64,000 nucleotides of DNA, from contig NZ_JAIWPJ010000001.1 in NCBI RefSeq assembly GCF_020515625.1, positions 434,001-498,000 on the forward strand, given 5' to 3'. The translations under genes and the position numbers were made by a program. The DNA comes from Natrinema amylolyticum. Lineage in GTDB: Archaea > Halobacteriota > Halobacteria > Halobacteriales > Natrialbaceae. Below the pieces are notes generated by a model. The model saw only the letters and a program-made list of their open reading frames with translations, was not told the DNA's origin and ran no database searches. Shown here piece by piece: positions 7,689-17,038 of the stretch. The stretch's first letter is position 1. The number at the start of each line of letters is the position of its first letter.

Positions 7689-8171
7689 TTACCGCCGAAT
7701 CAGGTCCGAAATCCGGTCGGCGATGCCGACGTCGGCACCGAGTTTCAGATAGTACGCGTCGCCGCCGTCCTCGTAGTAGTCGTCGATCCGGCGCTTGATC
7801 TCGAATCCGAGGTGTTCGTAGAACTGCAGGGCGTTCTCGTTGCTCGTGCGGGCGTGACACGTGATCGTGTCATGGTCGTCCGCCACGTGGGCGACGAGTC
7901 GTTTGCCGATTCCTTCGCCCCGAAATTCCGGACTCACTGCCAGAAAGAGAATATATCCGTCGCGTCGAACCGCGGCGAATCCGATGAGCTCGTCGTCTCG
8001 GACATAACAGTGGACTTTCGATCGTCGATACGCGTCAGTAAAGAAGTCGTACCGCTGCTTGAGCACATCCTCCTGACGATTGATCGTCTCCTTGAGCCGC
8101 CAGGCGTCGTCGACGAAATCGTCGCTCCCCGGCGCGACGACGCGGCTGTCGATGTTGACGCTCACTATCAC
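7689..8171 (-). CDS. GNAT-family N-acetyltransferase
   Basis: A 160-residue GNAT protein. The acetyl-CoA site is visible as FLAVSPEFRGEGIGKRLVAH (the V-x-x-x-x-R-G-x-G-I-G motif A), with the motif-B region NENALQFYEHLGFEIKRR. This is the RimI/PhnO-like layout and suggests acetylation of an amine, but the substrate cannot be read from sequence. Translation starts with GTG at 8171 (a second GTG six bases on is possible). It lies upstream of priS on the same strand with a gap of 146 bases. Confidence 0.85.
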   Translation of the reverse strand: MIVSVNIDSRVVAPGSDDFVDDAWRLKETINRQEDVLKQRYDFFTDAYRRSKVHCYVRDDELIGFAAVRRDGYILFLAVSPEFRGEGIGKRLVAHVADDHDTITCHARTSNENALQFYEHLGFEIKRRIDDYYEDGGDAYYLKLGADVGIADRISDLIRR

Positions 8172-8334
8172 AACGTACCAGCGTCGTCAATATAATTCCA
8201 CCGGCAGCCAATCCTCGGGAACGTCAGGTACGACCGACATGTCGGACTGATTCATGTTCTGGCCGACGGAACGCTGGATCGGACTCGCGCGAAACGACGG
8301 GCATAGGTCCCTAGCCGGTGAAGGGGGATCCAAG

Positions 8335-8799
8335 ATGAGGTTCGAACTGCGCGACCACACTGCCGACGTCGCAGTAGCGGCGACCGGTGACTCGCTCGAG
8401 ACGGTCTTTGCGGCGGTGGCCGACGGTCTCGCGGCCGCGTCGTGCGACGAGATCCCGGCCGACACCGGCGATCGCTTTCCGCTCTCCGTGACGGCCGAGA
8501 GCCGCGAGGCACTGCTGTTCGACTACCTCGACGAACTGATCTACCTGCGGGACGTTCGAGCGGAGTTGCCGGTCGATCATCGCGTCGAATCGATCGAGAC
8601 CCCCGCGGCGGACCGGAGACCGGACGCGACCGACGAATCGGACGAGTGGCACCTCGAGGCCAGCGCCCGCGGCGTCCCGCTTTCCGAGATCGACGCCCGC
8701 GAGGTGAAGGCGGTGACGTACTCGGAGATGCGCCTCGAGCGCGTCGACGGAAACGACGGCGACGAGGGCTGGGAAGCGTACGTCGTCTTCGACGTTTGA
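8335..8799 (+). CDS. Archease, activator of RtcB
   Basis: A 154-residue archease. This chaperone-like protein accelerates guanylylation and turnover of the RNA ligase RtcB during tRNA splicing. The start FELRDHTADVAVAATGDSLE carries the conserved Asp of the metal site (HTADV), and the protein ends in the family pattern REVKAVTYSEM followed by AYVVFDV. The ATG at 8335 follows a purine-rich GGGGGAT. It lies two genes before rtcB on the same strand, with a DoxX gene between, which supports the assignment. Confidence 0.93.
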   Translation: MRFELRDHTADVAVAATGDSLETVFAAVADGLAAASCDEIPADTGDRFPLSVTAESREALLFDYLDELIYLRDVRAELPVDHRVESIETPAADRRPDATDESDEWHLEASARGVPLSEIDAREVKAVTYSEMRLERVDGNDGDEGWEAYVVFDV

Positions 8800-8901
8800 G
8801 ATCGGATCGACCGCAGTCGCCCGGACGCGTGCGAGGATCGCTACGGGATAGTCGCCCGTCGGACGGGCGTATTTTCACTGCGCCGGTCGTACGTCGCAGT
8901 G

Positions 8902-10002
8902 ATGGGGGGTGAATTTCGGCGGATCCGAGACCGTCGACTCGTCGGCGCGGTCGTGCTCGGGCTCGCAGTCCTGCTCGGGACGGTCGGAACGGCCCGCGCA
9001 CACGAGGAGTACGTCGTCGACGAGGAGCGGGACGTCGCCGTCGGCGAGTTCCTCGCCGAGTCGCTGACCGATCCGCTCGTCGTTGGCCCGCTGCTAGCGG
9101 GTGGGATCGCCGTCGTCGCCGCGATCGCGATATATCTCGTCGTTCGTCCGCTGCAGCGGGACATCGCGTCGTTCCGGGCCGCCATGCGGGAGTACACCGA
9201 GTACGTTCCCTGGCTGCTCCGAATCTCCTTCGGCATCCCGCTGATCGGTGCCGGGTTCAGCGGCTACTTCATCAGCCCCGCCCTCCACGTCGAACTCCGG
9301 CTCCTGCAGGTCGCGCTCGGCTTCTTCCTCCTGTTCGGCCTGGCGACGCGCGTCGTCGCGTTGCTCACGCTCGCTGCCTACCTCGTCGGCCTTGCATTTC
9401 GGCCGGTTCTCGTGTTGCAACTCGAGTTCGTCGGCGGCATGCTCGCGCTCGCACTGATCGGCAGCGGGCGTCCGAGCGCTGACCACGTCCTCCAGCGCGT
9501 CGCCGGAGCGCCGGGGACGGTCTACGGCCGGTTCGATCCGGTGTACGACCGTTCCCAGGCGCTTCAGGCACGGATTCGACGGTACCGCTCGCTCATGCCG
9601 ACGATCGTTCGCATCGGTCTCGGCTGCACGTTCGTCTCCCTCGGCCTCGGTCAGAAGCTCCTGCGACCCGGCATCGCGCTCGCGGTCGTCGACCGGTACG
9701 ACCTGACGGCGGTCGTCCCCGCCAGCCCGGAGCTGTGGGCCCTCGGCGCGGGGCTGGCCGAGGTCGGTCTCGGTCTCGCGCTCGTCGTCGGGGTTTTCAC
9801 GCGGGCGAGCGCAGCGACGGCGATCGGCGTGTTCACGCTCACCCTCTTCGCCCTGCCCGACGACCCCGTCCTCGCCCACGTTGGCCTCTTCGGGCTTGCG
9901 TCGGTGCTGCTCATCACCGGGAGCGGCCCGTATGCACTCGATCGTCGGCTCGAGACCGTCGAGGCCGACGAGCGCGCCGACGCGGTACCGGGTCCCGCGT
10001 GA
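8902..10002 (+). CDS. DoxX-family membrane protein
   Basis: A 366-residue integral membrane protein beginning with a signal-like helix (LVGAVVLGLAVLLGTVGTARA). After it come an extracellular HEEYVVDEERD segment and two repeats of a DoxX-type four-helix bundle: about 90-200 with LLRISFGIPLIGAGFSGYFI, and about 230-350 with IVRIGLGCTFVSLGLGQKLL and ELWALGAGLAEVGLGLAL. DoxX proteins are linked to quinone or thiosulfate metabolism in some organisms; the role here is unknown. A GTG three bases upstream is an alternative start. It sits between archease and rtcB. Confidence 0.85.
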   Translation: MGGEFRRIRDRRLVGAVVLGLAVLLGTVGTARAHEEYVVDEERDVAVGEFLAESLTDPLVVGPLLAGGIAVVAAIAIYLVVRPLQRDIASFRAAMREYTEYVPWLLRISFGIPLIGAGFSGYFISPALHVELRLLQVALGFFLLFGLATRVVALLTLAAYLVGLAFRPVLVLQLEFVGGMLALALIGSGRPSADHVLQRVAGAPGTVYGRFDPVYDRSQALQARIRRYRSLMPTIVRIGLGCTFVSLGLGQKLLRPGIALAVVDRYDLTAVVPASPELWALGAGLAEVGLGLALVVGVFTRASAATAIGVFTLTLFALPDDPVLAHVGLFGLASVLLITGSGPYALDRRLETVEADERADAVPGPA

Positions 10003-10102
10003 GCGAGACGCGACCGCCGAAACCGCGATCCGACAGTGGTAGTGACTGTCGCAGACGCCGGAGAGACGAACACCTTTCATCGCTGCGGACCGATTTCCGA
10101 CT

Positions 10103-11569
10103 ATGACTACCTTCGACGCAAACGGCATCACGTTAGAGCGGGTGCGCGAGTACGTCTGGGAGATCCCACGCGAGGGCGACATGCGCGTCCCCGCGCGGGT
10201 ACTGGCGAGCGAAGCGCTGCTCGAGGAGATCACGGAAGACAAGACCATCGAGCAGATCAAGAACACCACCCATCTGCCCGGCATTACCAACCATGCGATC
10301 TGTATGCCCGACGGCCATCAGGGGTACGGGTTCCCGGTCGGCGGCGTCGGGGCACTCGACGCCGAAAACGGCTGTATTTCCCCGGGAGCGGTCGGTTATG
10401 ACATCAATTGCGGCGTTCGGATGATGCGGACGAACCTGACCTACGATGAGGTACAGGGCCACGAGGAGGAACTCGTCGACTCACTGTTCGCCAACGTTCC
10501 GTCGGGGCTCGGCGGCGGCGGCATCGTCGAGGCCGGCGTCGATACCATCGACGAAATCCTCGCCCGCGGCGTCGACTGGGCGCTCGAAAACGGCCACGCC
10601 GTCGAGGAGGACCTGCTGCACTGCGAGGACGAGGGGATGCGCGAGGGCGCGGACCCCGAGAAGGTGAGCCAGAAGGCCAAGGACCGCGGGAAGAACCAGA
10701 TCGGCTCGCTGGGGTCGGGGAATCACTTCCTCGAGGTCCAGCGCGTCACCGACGTCTTCGATTCGGGCGTGGGCGAGGCCTACGGGCTCTCCGAAGACCA
10801 GATCGTCGTCCTGATCCACTGCGGCTCCCGCGGACTGGGCCACCAGACGTGTAACGACTACCTGCGGAAGATCGAGCAACAACACAAGGGACTGCTGGAC
10901 CAACTGCCTGACAAGGAACTCGCGGCCGCGCCCGCGGGCTCACAGCTCGCCGAGGACTACTACGGCGCGATGAACGCGGCGATCAACTTCGCCTGGGTCA
11001 ACCGGCAGCTGATCATGCACCGCACGCGGCAGGTCTTCGAGCGCGTCTTCGATCGGTCGTGGGAGTCGATGGAGATGGAGTTACTCTACGACGTGGCCCA
11101 CAATATCGCGAAAAAGGAGACACACACGGTGAACGACGACGGCGACGAGCGCGAACTCTACGTCCACCGGAAGGGTGCGACGCGGGCGTTCCCCGCCGGC
11201 CACCCCGAGGTCCCGAAAGCCTACCGCGACGTCGGTCAGCCGGTGATCATCCCCGGCAGCATGGGCGCGGGCAGCTACGTCCTCCGGGGCGGCGAGAACT
11301 CGATGGACCTCACCTTCGGTTCGACCGCCCACGGCGCGGGCCGACTGATGAGCCGCACCCAGGCGAAGAACGAGTACTGGGGCGGGGACGTCCAGCAGGA
11401 CCTCGAGGATCAGCAGGCGATCTACGTCAAGGCCCAGTCCGGCGCCACGATCGCCGAAGAAGCGCCGGGCGTCTACAAGGACGTCGACGAGGTCGTCCGC
11501 GTCTCGGACGAACTCGGGATCGGCGACAAGGTGGCGCGGACGTTCCCCGTGTGTAATATCAAGGGGTAA
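10103..11569 (+). CDS. rtcB: tRNA-splicing ligase RtcB
   Basis: A 488-residue RNA-splicing ligase that joins 2',3'-cyclic phosphate and 5'-OH ends (tRNA exon ligation) using GTP and Mn2+. Family motifs are intact and in order: MPDGHQGYGFPVGGV, GYDINCGVRMMRT, SLGSGNHFLEVQ (metal ligands), LIHCGSRGLGHQ, IPGSMGAGSYVL, and STAHGAGRLMSR with the His that carries GMP. It ends in VARTFPVCNIKG, the normal C-terminus. No intein interrupts it. It is expressed from its own start 100 bases after the DoxX gene; archease lies two genes upstream. Confidence 0.97.
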   Translation: MTTFDANGITLERVREYVWEIPREGDMRVPARVLASEALLEEITEDKTIEQIKNTTHLPGITNHAICMPDGHQGYGFPVGGVGALDAENGCISPGAVGYDINCGVRMMRTNLTYDEVQGHEEELVDSLFANVPSGLGGGGIVEAGVDTIDEILARGVDWALENGHAVEEDLLHCEDEGMREGADPEKVSQKAKDRGKNQIGSLGSGNHFLEVQRVTDVFDSGVGEAYGLSEDQIVVLIHCGSRGLGHQTCNDYLRKIEQQHKGLLDQLPDKELAAAPAGSQLAEDYYGAMNAAINFAWVNRQLIMHRTRQVFERVFDRSWESMEMELLYDVAHNIAKKETHTVNDDGDERELYVHRKGATRAFPAGHPEVPKAYRDVGQPVIIPGSMGAGSYVLRGGENSMDLTFGSTAHGAGRLMSRTQAKNEYWGGDVQQDLEDQQAIYVKAQSGATIAEEAPGVYKDVDEVVRVSDELGIGDKVARTFPVCNIKG

Positions 11570-11650
11570 TCGGATCGCGTCGTCCGCCCACGGGAACCCG
11601 TCCGTTCCGGTATCCGATACCGCGGGAGGTCGACGGTGACCCGACCGGGA

Positions 11651-11899
11651 TCACGGTTCGACCGCCGGTCTGCTTCGAGATTGGACGGCGAGATACAGGA
11701 CGAGTATAATCGCTTGCACGACTAACACGAGTAGAATCTCGCCCATCGCGACGGCCGCAACGATGCCGAAAACGAACGTGGCAATCGCCAGAATCGACGG
11801 TGACCGACGGTCGTGGCGTTCGGCTTCTCGGTACACGTAGCCCGAGAGGACCGCCTGAATCCCGGCGTAAATCGGGGTACCGATTCCAATTGCAACCAT
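11651..11899 (-). CDS. Small two-to-three-helix membrane protein, unknown function
   Basis: An 82-residue hydrophobic protein (start MVAIGIGTPIYAGIQAVLSG, C-terminal helices SILAIATFVFGIVAAVAMG and ILLVLVVQAIILVLYLAVQ). I do not recognise the family. The start at 11899 is chosen over a longer open frame because hydrophobic coding sequence begins there and a TATATA string lies about 30 bases upstream on the minus strand. It is convergent with rtcB. Confidence 0.7.
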   Translation of the reverse strand: MVAIGIGTPIYAGIQAVLSGYVYREAERHDRRSPSILAIATFVFGIVAAVAMGEILLVLVVQAIILVLYLAVQSRSRPAVEP

Positions 11900-11931
11900 T
11901 TCGTTCCGATTACGACAGCAGGTATATAAGA

Positions 11932-11942
11932 TTTGTTTTATG
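11932..11942 (-). promoter_or_regulatory. TATA region of the small membrane protein
   Basis: The minus strand reads AATCTTATATACC about 30-38 bases before the ATG at 11899. The spacing suits a leaderless or very short-leader transcript. A second AT-rich string (ATCATATAAGG) lies about 40 bases further upstream. Confidence 0.4.
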
Positions 11943-12042
11943 AAAACTCCCCTATCATTCCCGGCTACCTTATATGATCGAATCGTCATCGCTTCGTGGG
12001 CCGAAAGCGAGGTGACCACGCTTCGCAGCACACCCTTCGTCG

Positions 12043-12255
12043 CTACTTCAGCCGATACGGGCTCTCGTCGTCGCCGTCTCCGTCGTCCTTGCTCTCGTAC
12101 GGTTTCCGCGCGGTGATCGTCACGGTCGCTTCGGGGTCGTCCTCGTCCGCCCACGGGCTGTCGTAGGCCGAGAGCTCGAGGTCGGTGACGTCCCAACCCT
12201 CGTCTTCGATGAGTTCCACGAGGCGACGCTGGTCCGCGAGCATGTCCTCGTCCAT
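12043..12255 (-). CDS. Small acidic hypothetical protein
   Basis: A 70-residue soluble acidic protein beginning MDEDMLADQRRLVELIEDEG and ending in an Asp-rich tail. The middle (WDVTDLELSAYDSPWADED, then ATVTITARKPYES) looks like a short alpha/beta fold. I recall similar short conserved haloarchaeal proteins but cannot name a function. It lies downstream of the HTH_10 regulator on the same strand, 65 bases away, and may be co-transcribed. Confidence 0.7.
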   Translation of the reverse strand: MDEDMLADQRRLVELIEDEGWDVTDLELSAYDSPWADEDDPEATVTITARKPYESKDDGDGDDESPYRLK

Positions 12256-12320
12256 AGTCCCTCGTTCGAGCGTCGCCGGGGTAGGTCTTCCGCCGGCCGG
12301 TGTGGCGGCCGCTCCGTCCG

Positions 12321-12989
12321 TCACCCGCCCTCGTCCGATTCGCCGACGTCGACGACTTCCTCGACGAGCGTTCGATGCGCGCGCCGGAGTCGCTCGGAGA
12401 GCGCCTGATGGGAGATACCGAGTTCGTCCGACAGATGATCCATGTCCATCTCGCGGGGAATCTCGTAATAGCCGCGCTCGAGGGCCGTAACCAGCGTCTC
12501 GTACTGGGCGTCGGTGAGGCCGAACCGCCCGTGACGGTTCTCCTCGAGTCGGTGGATCTTCTGAATCTCGATGGAGAGCCCCCGCTCGGTCGCGAAGTCG
12601 TAGGTCCGAGAGAGCGCCTCTCGTTCGGGGAAGAGCACACGAAACCGCCACGTTTCGTTCTCGACGTGTGCGTCGAGGACTGTCGCCTTCTCCTCGGTCA
12701 GCAGGTGGAGCATCATAGTGACGTCGTCCACCCAGTTCATCCGGTAGAGACGCTCGTCGTCCAGATCCGTCAGCGATTCGCACTCGTCGACGCTGGGATC
12801 GTCCGCCAGCGCGTCGTCGGCGGTCGCGAGCGTCGATTCGTCGCCGGCGAACCAGACGTACGGCATGACGTGATCCGGATCGTACGCGACGACGCGTTCG
12901 ATCTCCACGTCGAGGTCGTCCGTCGCCGCGAGTGTGTGTCGAAGCGCGAACTCCGTGGCGGGAACCGAGAGTTCCGCGATGGTACTCAT
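12321..12989 (-). CDS. HTH_10 (bacterio-opsin-activator type) transcriptional regulator
   Basis: A 222-residue regulator. Residues 1-150 form the N-terminal domain seen in bat-like haloarchaeal regulators (probable small-ligand or GAF-like fold), and residues about 160-212 are the HTH_10 DNA-binding domain ([20 protein letters not shown], then [20 protein letters not shown]). Such proteins regulate diverse metabolic genes. It is divergent from moaA with 154 bases between starts, so moaA is a possible target; that is inference. Translation starts at the ATG at 12989. Confidence 0.88.
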   Translation of the reverse strand: MSTIAELSVPATEFALRHTLAATDDLDVEIERVVAYDPDHVMPYVWFAGDESTLATADDALADDPSVDECESLTDLDDERLYRMNWVDDVTMMLHLLTEEKATVLDAHVENETWRFRVLFPEREALSRTYDFATERGLSIEIQKIHRLEENRHGRFGLTDAQYETLVTALERGYYEIPREMDMDHLSDELGISHQALSERLRRAHRTLVEEVVDVGESDEGG

Positions 12990-13143
12990 GGGGAGAGCCA
13001 CCACGCCGACGACCAAGATACCGCGCCCGGTCGGACGGCGGAGCGATCTCGATAGCGCGCTGACACCATTCGGAAACCGAAATCGGTTACGCGACGTCGA
13101 AATCCCCGGCGCGTTTAAGCGGATTCGACTGCAAACGAGTGGT

Positions 13144-14136
13144 ATGCTCACCGACGAATTCGGGCGGGAGGTAACTGGGGTTCGGGTCTCCCTCACCGAT
13201 CGGTGTAACTTCGACTGCGTCTACTGTCACAACGAGGGGCTCGGGGACACTCGGGGACCGATGGACCCGCAGGACGACGAGATGTCGACCGACGACGTCG
13301 TCCGGTTTCTCGAGGTCGCCGCCGAGTTCGACGTCGACGCGGTCAAGTTCACCGGTGGAGAACCGATGCTTCGACAGGATCTCGAGGAGATCATCGAGCG
13401 CACGCCGGAGCAGATGGAGGTCTCGCTGACGACCAACGGGACGTTCCTCCCCGGCCGCGCCGAGGACCTCGTCGACGCCGGCTTAGAGCGGGTCAACGTC
13501 TCTCAGGACGCGCTCGACCCGGAGGACTTCGCCGCCGTGACGAAGAGCGGGGCGTACGAGAAGGTGCTCGAGGGCGTCGAGGCCGCGCTGGACGCGGGGC
13601 TCGACCCGGTCAAACTCAACATGGTCGTCTTCGAACACACGGCGGGGTACGTGCCGGAGATGGTCGACCACGTCGCGGCAAACGACGGGCTCCAACTGCA
13701 GTTAATCGAGTACATGCCCGAACTGACGGGCAAGCCGGAGTGGAACATCGATATCCAGCGGGTTCACGACTGGTTGGCCGAGCAAGCCGACGAGGTCGAA
13801 CACCGGGAGATGCACGACCGGAAGCGCTACTGGATCGGTGGCGACGCGGCGAGCGAAGACAGCGGGATGGTCGAAATCGTCGACCCCGTAGAGAACCCTA
13901 CCTTCTGTGCGAACTGCCACCGCGTTCGAGTCACCCACGAGGGCTACCTCAAGGGCTGTCTCAACCGCAACGACGATCTCAAGTCGATGGGCGAGATGTC
14001 GAAAGCCGAGATCCGCAAGGCCTTCCGCGATACCGTCGCCGACCGAGTCCCTTACTACGGCGAGTACATGATTCAAAACGACGAGGGCCAGTGGGAGATC
14101 AACGAGAAGTACATCGAGGAGTACGCCGGCGCGTAG
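13144..14136 (+). CDS. moaA: GTP 3',8-cyclase MoaA (molybdenum cofactor biosynthesis)
   Basis: A 330-residue radical-SAM enzyme that converts GTP to 3',8-cyclo-7,8-dihydro-GTP, the first step of molybdopterin synthesis. The SAM cluster motif is CNFDCVYC (about residues 22-29). The TGGEPMLR motif follows, and the C-terminal cluster cysteines are [11 protein letters not shown] and GCLNRN. The C-terminus ends YAGA rather than the Gly-Gly typical of many MoaA proteins. The ATG at 13144 begins the conserved [20 protein letters not shown]. It is monocistronic, divergent from an HTH_10 regulator; a molybdopterin-domain protein is encoded at 61.8 kb. Confidence 0.95.
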   Translation: MLTDEFGREVTGVRVSLTDRCNFDCVYCHNEGLGDTRGPMDPQDDEMSTDDVVRFLEVAAEFDVDAVKFTGGEPMLRQDLEEIIERTPEQMEVSLTTNGTFLPGRAEDLVDAGLERVNVSQDALDPEDFAAVTKSGAYEKVLEGVEAALDAGLDPVKLNMVVFEHTAGYVPEMVDHVAANDGLQLQLIEYMPELTGKPEWNIDIQRVHDWLAEQADEVEHREMHDRKRYWIGGDAASEDSGMVEIVDPVENPTFCANCHRVRVTHEGYLKGCLNRNDDLKSMGEMSKAEIRKAFRDTVADRVPYYGEYMIQNDEGQWEINEKYIEEYAGA

Positions 14137-14143
14137 CGCCACT

Positions 14144-14163
14144 ACCGACCGCACGTCGTCGGT
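14144..14163 (+). terminator. Possible stem-loop after moaA
   Basis: ACCGAC (14144-14149) can pair with GTCGGT (14158-14163) across an eight-base loop just after the moaA stop, followed by a T-containing stretch (TTTGTGCTTTGG). It may help end moaA transcription before the tRNA/ribosomal promoter. The stem is short. Confidence 0.25.
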
Positions 14164-14233
14164 CGTTTGTGCTTTGGCTCGAGCGGGAGTAACGTGGGAG
14201 TGAGAGTCATACGAGACGCTGCGCCCTTTCGTT

Positions 14234-14244
14234 GCCCTTAAGTA
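14234..14244 (+). promoter_or_regulatory. Promoter of tRNA-Ser and the rps13 operon
   Basis: The string GCCCTTAAGTAG matches a haloarchaeal TATA box with upstream BRE-like bases. Initiation would fall near 14265, giving a precursor that begins about 60 bases before tRNA-Ser and could continue into rps13. Confidence 0.5.
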
Positions 14245-14323
14245 GTAGACGGGGGTAAGTCCGGGTGCAATACGTGTAGGGGAGCGATCCCCGAGTCCGA
14301 GAGGGCGATGATAGACGAACGGT

Positions 14324-14406
14324 GTTGTGGTAGCCAAGCGGCCCAAGGCGCATGGTTGCTAACCATGTGGCGTCAAGCCTCCGGGGTTCGAATCCCCGCC
14401 ACAACG
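14324..14406 (+). tRNA. tRNA-Ser (GCU)
   Basis: An 83-base class II tRNA. The acceptor GTTGTGG (14324-14330) pairs with CCACAAC (14399-14405), with discriminator G at 14406. The anticodon arm CATGG-TTGCTAA-CCATG gives anticodon GCU (reads AGC/AGU Ser). A variable arm follows (TGGCGTCAAGCCT region) and the T-arm is CGGGGTTCGAATCCCCG. CCA is not encoded and no intron is seen. It precedes rps13 by 72 bases and probably shares its transcript. Confidence 0.95.
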
Positions 14407-14478
14407 TCGGACACTTCACTGGCGTTTTCCCGCCAGTCATTTGCAACGCGCGCAGACCAGACACAGATACACGACAAT

Positions 14479-15006
14479 ATGAGCGCCGAAGAACCTCAAG
14501 AACAAGAAGACGACGAAGATCTTCGATACTTCGTTCGCATCGGGCAAACCGACCTCGATGGGACGAAGTCCGTCGAGCGCTCGCTCTCGGAGATGAACGG
14601 GATCGGTCGCCGAACCGCCCGGCTCATCGCCGAGGAAGCGGGTGTCGACCGAACGGCGACGTTCGGCCGACTCGACGACGACGTCATCGATGGCGTCATC
14701 GAAGTCGTCGAGAACTACGCTGACGAAGTCCCGGACTGGCTCAACAACCGTCAGGACGACTTTTACAGCGGCGAAACGACGCACGAGATCGGCAACGATC
14801 TCCAGTTGACTCGACAACACGACATCAACCGGATGAAGATGATCGACTCCTACAAGGGCTCTCGCCACAAGCGAGGCCAGAAGGTTCGCGGTCAGCGAAC
14901 CAAGTCCACCGGTCGTACGGAGGGCACCATCGGAGTCAACGTCGAAGAGATCCGCGAAGAACAGGCCGAAGAGGCCGCCGCCGAAGAAGAGGACGAGGGT
15001 GAATAA
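14479..15006 (+). CDS. rps13: 30S ribosomal protein uS13
   Basis: A 175-residue uS13, located in the head of the small subunit, contacting tRNAs and uL5. The acidic N-terminal extension ([18 protein letters not shown]) precedes the conserved core [17 protein letters not shown] and [17 protein letters not shown]. The basic tail [19 protein letters not shown] is present, followed by a Glu-rich halophilic extension. It is the first gene of rps13-rps4-rps11-rpoD; its stop overlaps the ATG of rps4 (TAATG). Confidence 0.97.
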   Translation: MSAEEPQEQEDDEDLRYFVRIGQTDLDGTKSVERSLSEMNGIGRRTARLIAEEAGVDRTATFGRLDDDVIDGVIEVVENYADEVPDWLNNRQDDFYSGETTHEIGNDLQLTRQHDINRMKMIDSYKGSRHKRGQKVRGQRTKSTGRTEGTIGVNVEEIREEQAEEAAAEEEDEGE

Positions 15007-15527
15007 TGCCACTCGGCACTGACACCAAGCAATACGAGACGCCGAACCACCCCTACCAGGGTGAGCGCATTGCCTCCGAACACTCCCTCGTCGACCGCTA
15101 CGGGCTTTCCAACAAGGAAGAGCTCTGGCGCGCTCAGTCCGAGCTTCGCTCCTACCGGCGCGAGGCTCGAGAACTGCTCGGCCAGGCCCAGGACGACGAA
15201 ACCGTCATCCGCCGCTCCGACGAGTTCCTCGGTCGGCTCAAACGCGTCGGCATCCTCGACGAGACCGACGAGCTCGGCGACATCCTGTCGCTCGAGGTCG
15301 AAGACATCCTCGAGCGCCGACTCCAGACGGTCGTCTATCGCAGCGGGCTGGCGAACACGGCCCAGCAGGCCCGTCAGTTCATCACCCACGGCCACATCGT
15401 GGTCGACGGGCAGCGCCACCTCGTTCCCTCCTACGTCGTCGATATGGACGAAGAGGATCTGGTGGCCTTCGACGAGAACAGTCCGCTCGCGGACGAACTC
15501 CACCCCGAACGCGCGGAGGGTCAGTAA
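15006..15527 (+). CDS. rps4: 30S ribosomal protein uS4
   Basis: A 173-residue archaeal uS4, a primary 16S rRNA binder at the 5' domain. The N-terminus ([15 protein letters not shown]) and the S4 RNA-binding domain ([40 protein letters not shown]) are intact. It is translationally coupled to rps13 by a one-base overlap, and the next gene starts two bases after its stop. Confidence 0.97.
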   Translation: MPLGTDTKQYETPNHPYQGERIASEHSLVDRYGLSNKEELWRAQSELRSYRREARELLGQAQDDETVIRRSDEFLGRLKRVGILDETDELGDILSLEVEDILERRLQTVVYRSGLANTAQQARQFITHGHIVVDGQRHLVPSYVVDMDEEDLVAFDENSPLADELHPERAEGQ

Positions 15528-15528
15528 C

Positions 15529-15918
15529 ATGAGTCAGGACGACGAAAAATGGGGCATTGCCCACGTACACGCATCGTTTAACAACACCGTCATGACCGTG
15601 ACCGACCTCACGGGCGCGGAGACGATCGCCAAGTCCTCCGGTGGGACGGCGGTCAAGCAGAACCGCGACGAGGCGTCGCCGTACGCGGCCATGCAGATGG
15701 CCGAGTCCGTCGCCGAAGAGGTCAAAGCGGCCGGCATCACGGGCCTGCACGTTCACGTGCGCGGCCCCGGCGGCAACCTCCAGAAGTCCCCCGGTCCGGG
15801 CGCACAGGCGACGATCCGTGCGCTCGCCCGCTCGGGTATCGAGATCGGGCGCATCGAGGACGTCACGCCGATCCCGCACGACGGATCGCGCGCTCCGAAA
15901 GGCAAGGGCGGCTACTAG
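15529..15918 (+). CDS. rps11: 30S ribosomal protein uS11
   Basis: A 129-residue uS11 of the platform region near the E-site mRNA. Conserved elements are [60 protein letters not shown] and the C-terminal [16 protein letters not shown]. The start ATG at 15529 lies just after the rps4 stop. Third gene of the operon. Confidence 0.97.
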   Translation: MSQDDEKWGIAHVHASFNNTVMTVTDLTGAETIAKSSGGTAVKQNRDEASPYAAMQMAESVAEEVKAAGITGLHVHVRGPGGNLQKSPGPGAQATIRALARSGIEIGRIEDVTPIPHDGSRAPKGKGGY

Positions 15919-15921
15919 ATC

Positions 15922-16671
15922 ATGACTGAGGAGTACGACGTCGAGTTCGTCGAACGCGAGGATCGCGAAGCGCGGTTCCTCGTTCGCGGCGTGACACCCG
16001 GATTCGCCAACGGCATCCGTCGAGCGATGGTCGCCGACGTGCCGACGATGGCGATCGACACCGTCCGGTTCGTCGAGAACTCGTCGGTCATGTTCGACGA
16101 GCAACTCGCCTTGCGGCTCGGGCTCGTCCCGCTGACGACGCCGCCGGTCGGCGAGTTCGGTGACGACGACACCGTCACGCTCTCGATCGACGTCGAAGGG
16201 CCGGACACCGCATACTCCGGCGATCTCGTCTCCAGCGATGATCTCGTTCAACCCGCCGAGGAGAACGTCCCGATCATCGATCTCAAGGACGGCCAGCGCC
16301 TCGAGGCCGAGGCTGACGCCGTCATCGACCGCGGGAAAGACCACGCCAAACATCAGGGCGGGGTCGCGGTGGGCTACCGGCATCTCCAGCGCGTGGAGGT
16401 CGACGGTGAGCTCCCCGAGTTCGAGGACGAGGAGAGTCGGATCATCCGCGGTGTCATCGAGGACGACGGTGAGCTCGTTTCGACGAGCGAATTCGACCAC
16501 GACCTCTCGAACCGCTATCCGGGCAAGGAGGTCCGGGTCGAGGACGTGCCGAACGCCTTCGTCTTCCACGTGGAGACCGACGGCTCGTTCCCAATCGAGG
16601 AACTCGTGACGCGGGCCGCAGATACGATCGCGGAACGCGCGACCGAACTCGAAGACGCAGTACAGCTGTAG
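15922..16671 (+). CDS. rpoD: DNA-directed RNA polymerase subunit Rpo3 (D)
   Basis: A 249-residue subunit D, the archaeal counterpart of the N-terminal alpha subunit/Rpb3, which nucleates polymerase assembly with subunits L, N and P. Recognisable segments are [40 protein letters not shown] and LVPLTTPP. No Cys residues are present, so the ferredoxin-like Fe-S insert found in some archaeal D subunits is not functional here. That absence is expected in haloarchaea. Fourth gene of the rps13 operon, followed by tRNA-Leu. Confidence 0.96.
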   Translation: MTEEYDVEFVEREDREARFLVRGVTPGFANGIRRAMVADVPTMAIDTVRFVENSSVMFDEQLALRLGLVPLTTPPVGEFGDDDTVTLSIDVEGPDTAYSGDLVSSDDLVQPAEENVPIIDLKDGQRLEAEADAVIDRGKDHAKHQGGVAVGYRHLQRVEVDGELPEFEDEESRIIRGVIEDDGELVSTSEFDHDLSNRYPGKEVRVEDVPNAFVFHVETDGSFPIEELVTRAADTIAERATELEDAVQL

Positions 16672-16800
16672 ACATGAACCGACGCCCCCAACCCACTCAG
16701 GACGCGCCGCTCGCCGCTGCCGTGAGCGACGAGACCGGCGATCGCGCGTTCGCTGGAATCGAAAGGGGTTTGAAGGGGCGACGGGTAGACGGAAGTGCGA

Positions 16801-16885
16801 GCAGGGATAGCCAAGTTAGGCCAACGGCGCAGCGTTCAGGGCGCTGTCTCGTAGGAGTCCGCAGGTTCAAATCCTGCTCCCTGCA
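16801..16885 (+). tRNA. tRNA-Leu (CAG)
   Basis: An 85-base class II tRNA. The acceptor GCAGGGA (16801-16807) pairs with TCCCTGC (16878-16884), with discriminator A at 16885. The anticodon arm CAGCG-TTCAGGG-CGCTG gives CAG (reads CUG Leu). The variable arm lies around TCTCGTAGGA and the T-arm is GCAGGTTCAAATCCTGC. No intron and no encoded CCA. A tRNA-Leu directly before rpl18e is a known haloarchaeal arrangement. A TATA-like GGTTTGAAG lies about 30 bases upstream. Confidence 0.95.
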
Positions 16886-17038
16886 TCACTTCTCTACGAC
16901 CGAACGAGAGTCGGAGAACGGTCGCGCAGTACACGATCGTTTCACGACACGGTCCGTTCGGCAGTACAACAATTTCGATTCCACAGTCGACGGTGCAATT
17001 CCTCGCGTCGTCGATCAGTTAGCAGTTGGAGGATACCA

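Noticed and set aside
11651-12640. 329-residue ORF including the small membrane protein
   Set aside because: Only the last 82 codons are protein-like; the rest is out-of-frame read-through of the HTH_10 and 70-residue genes.
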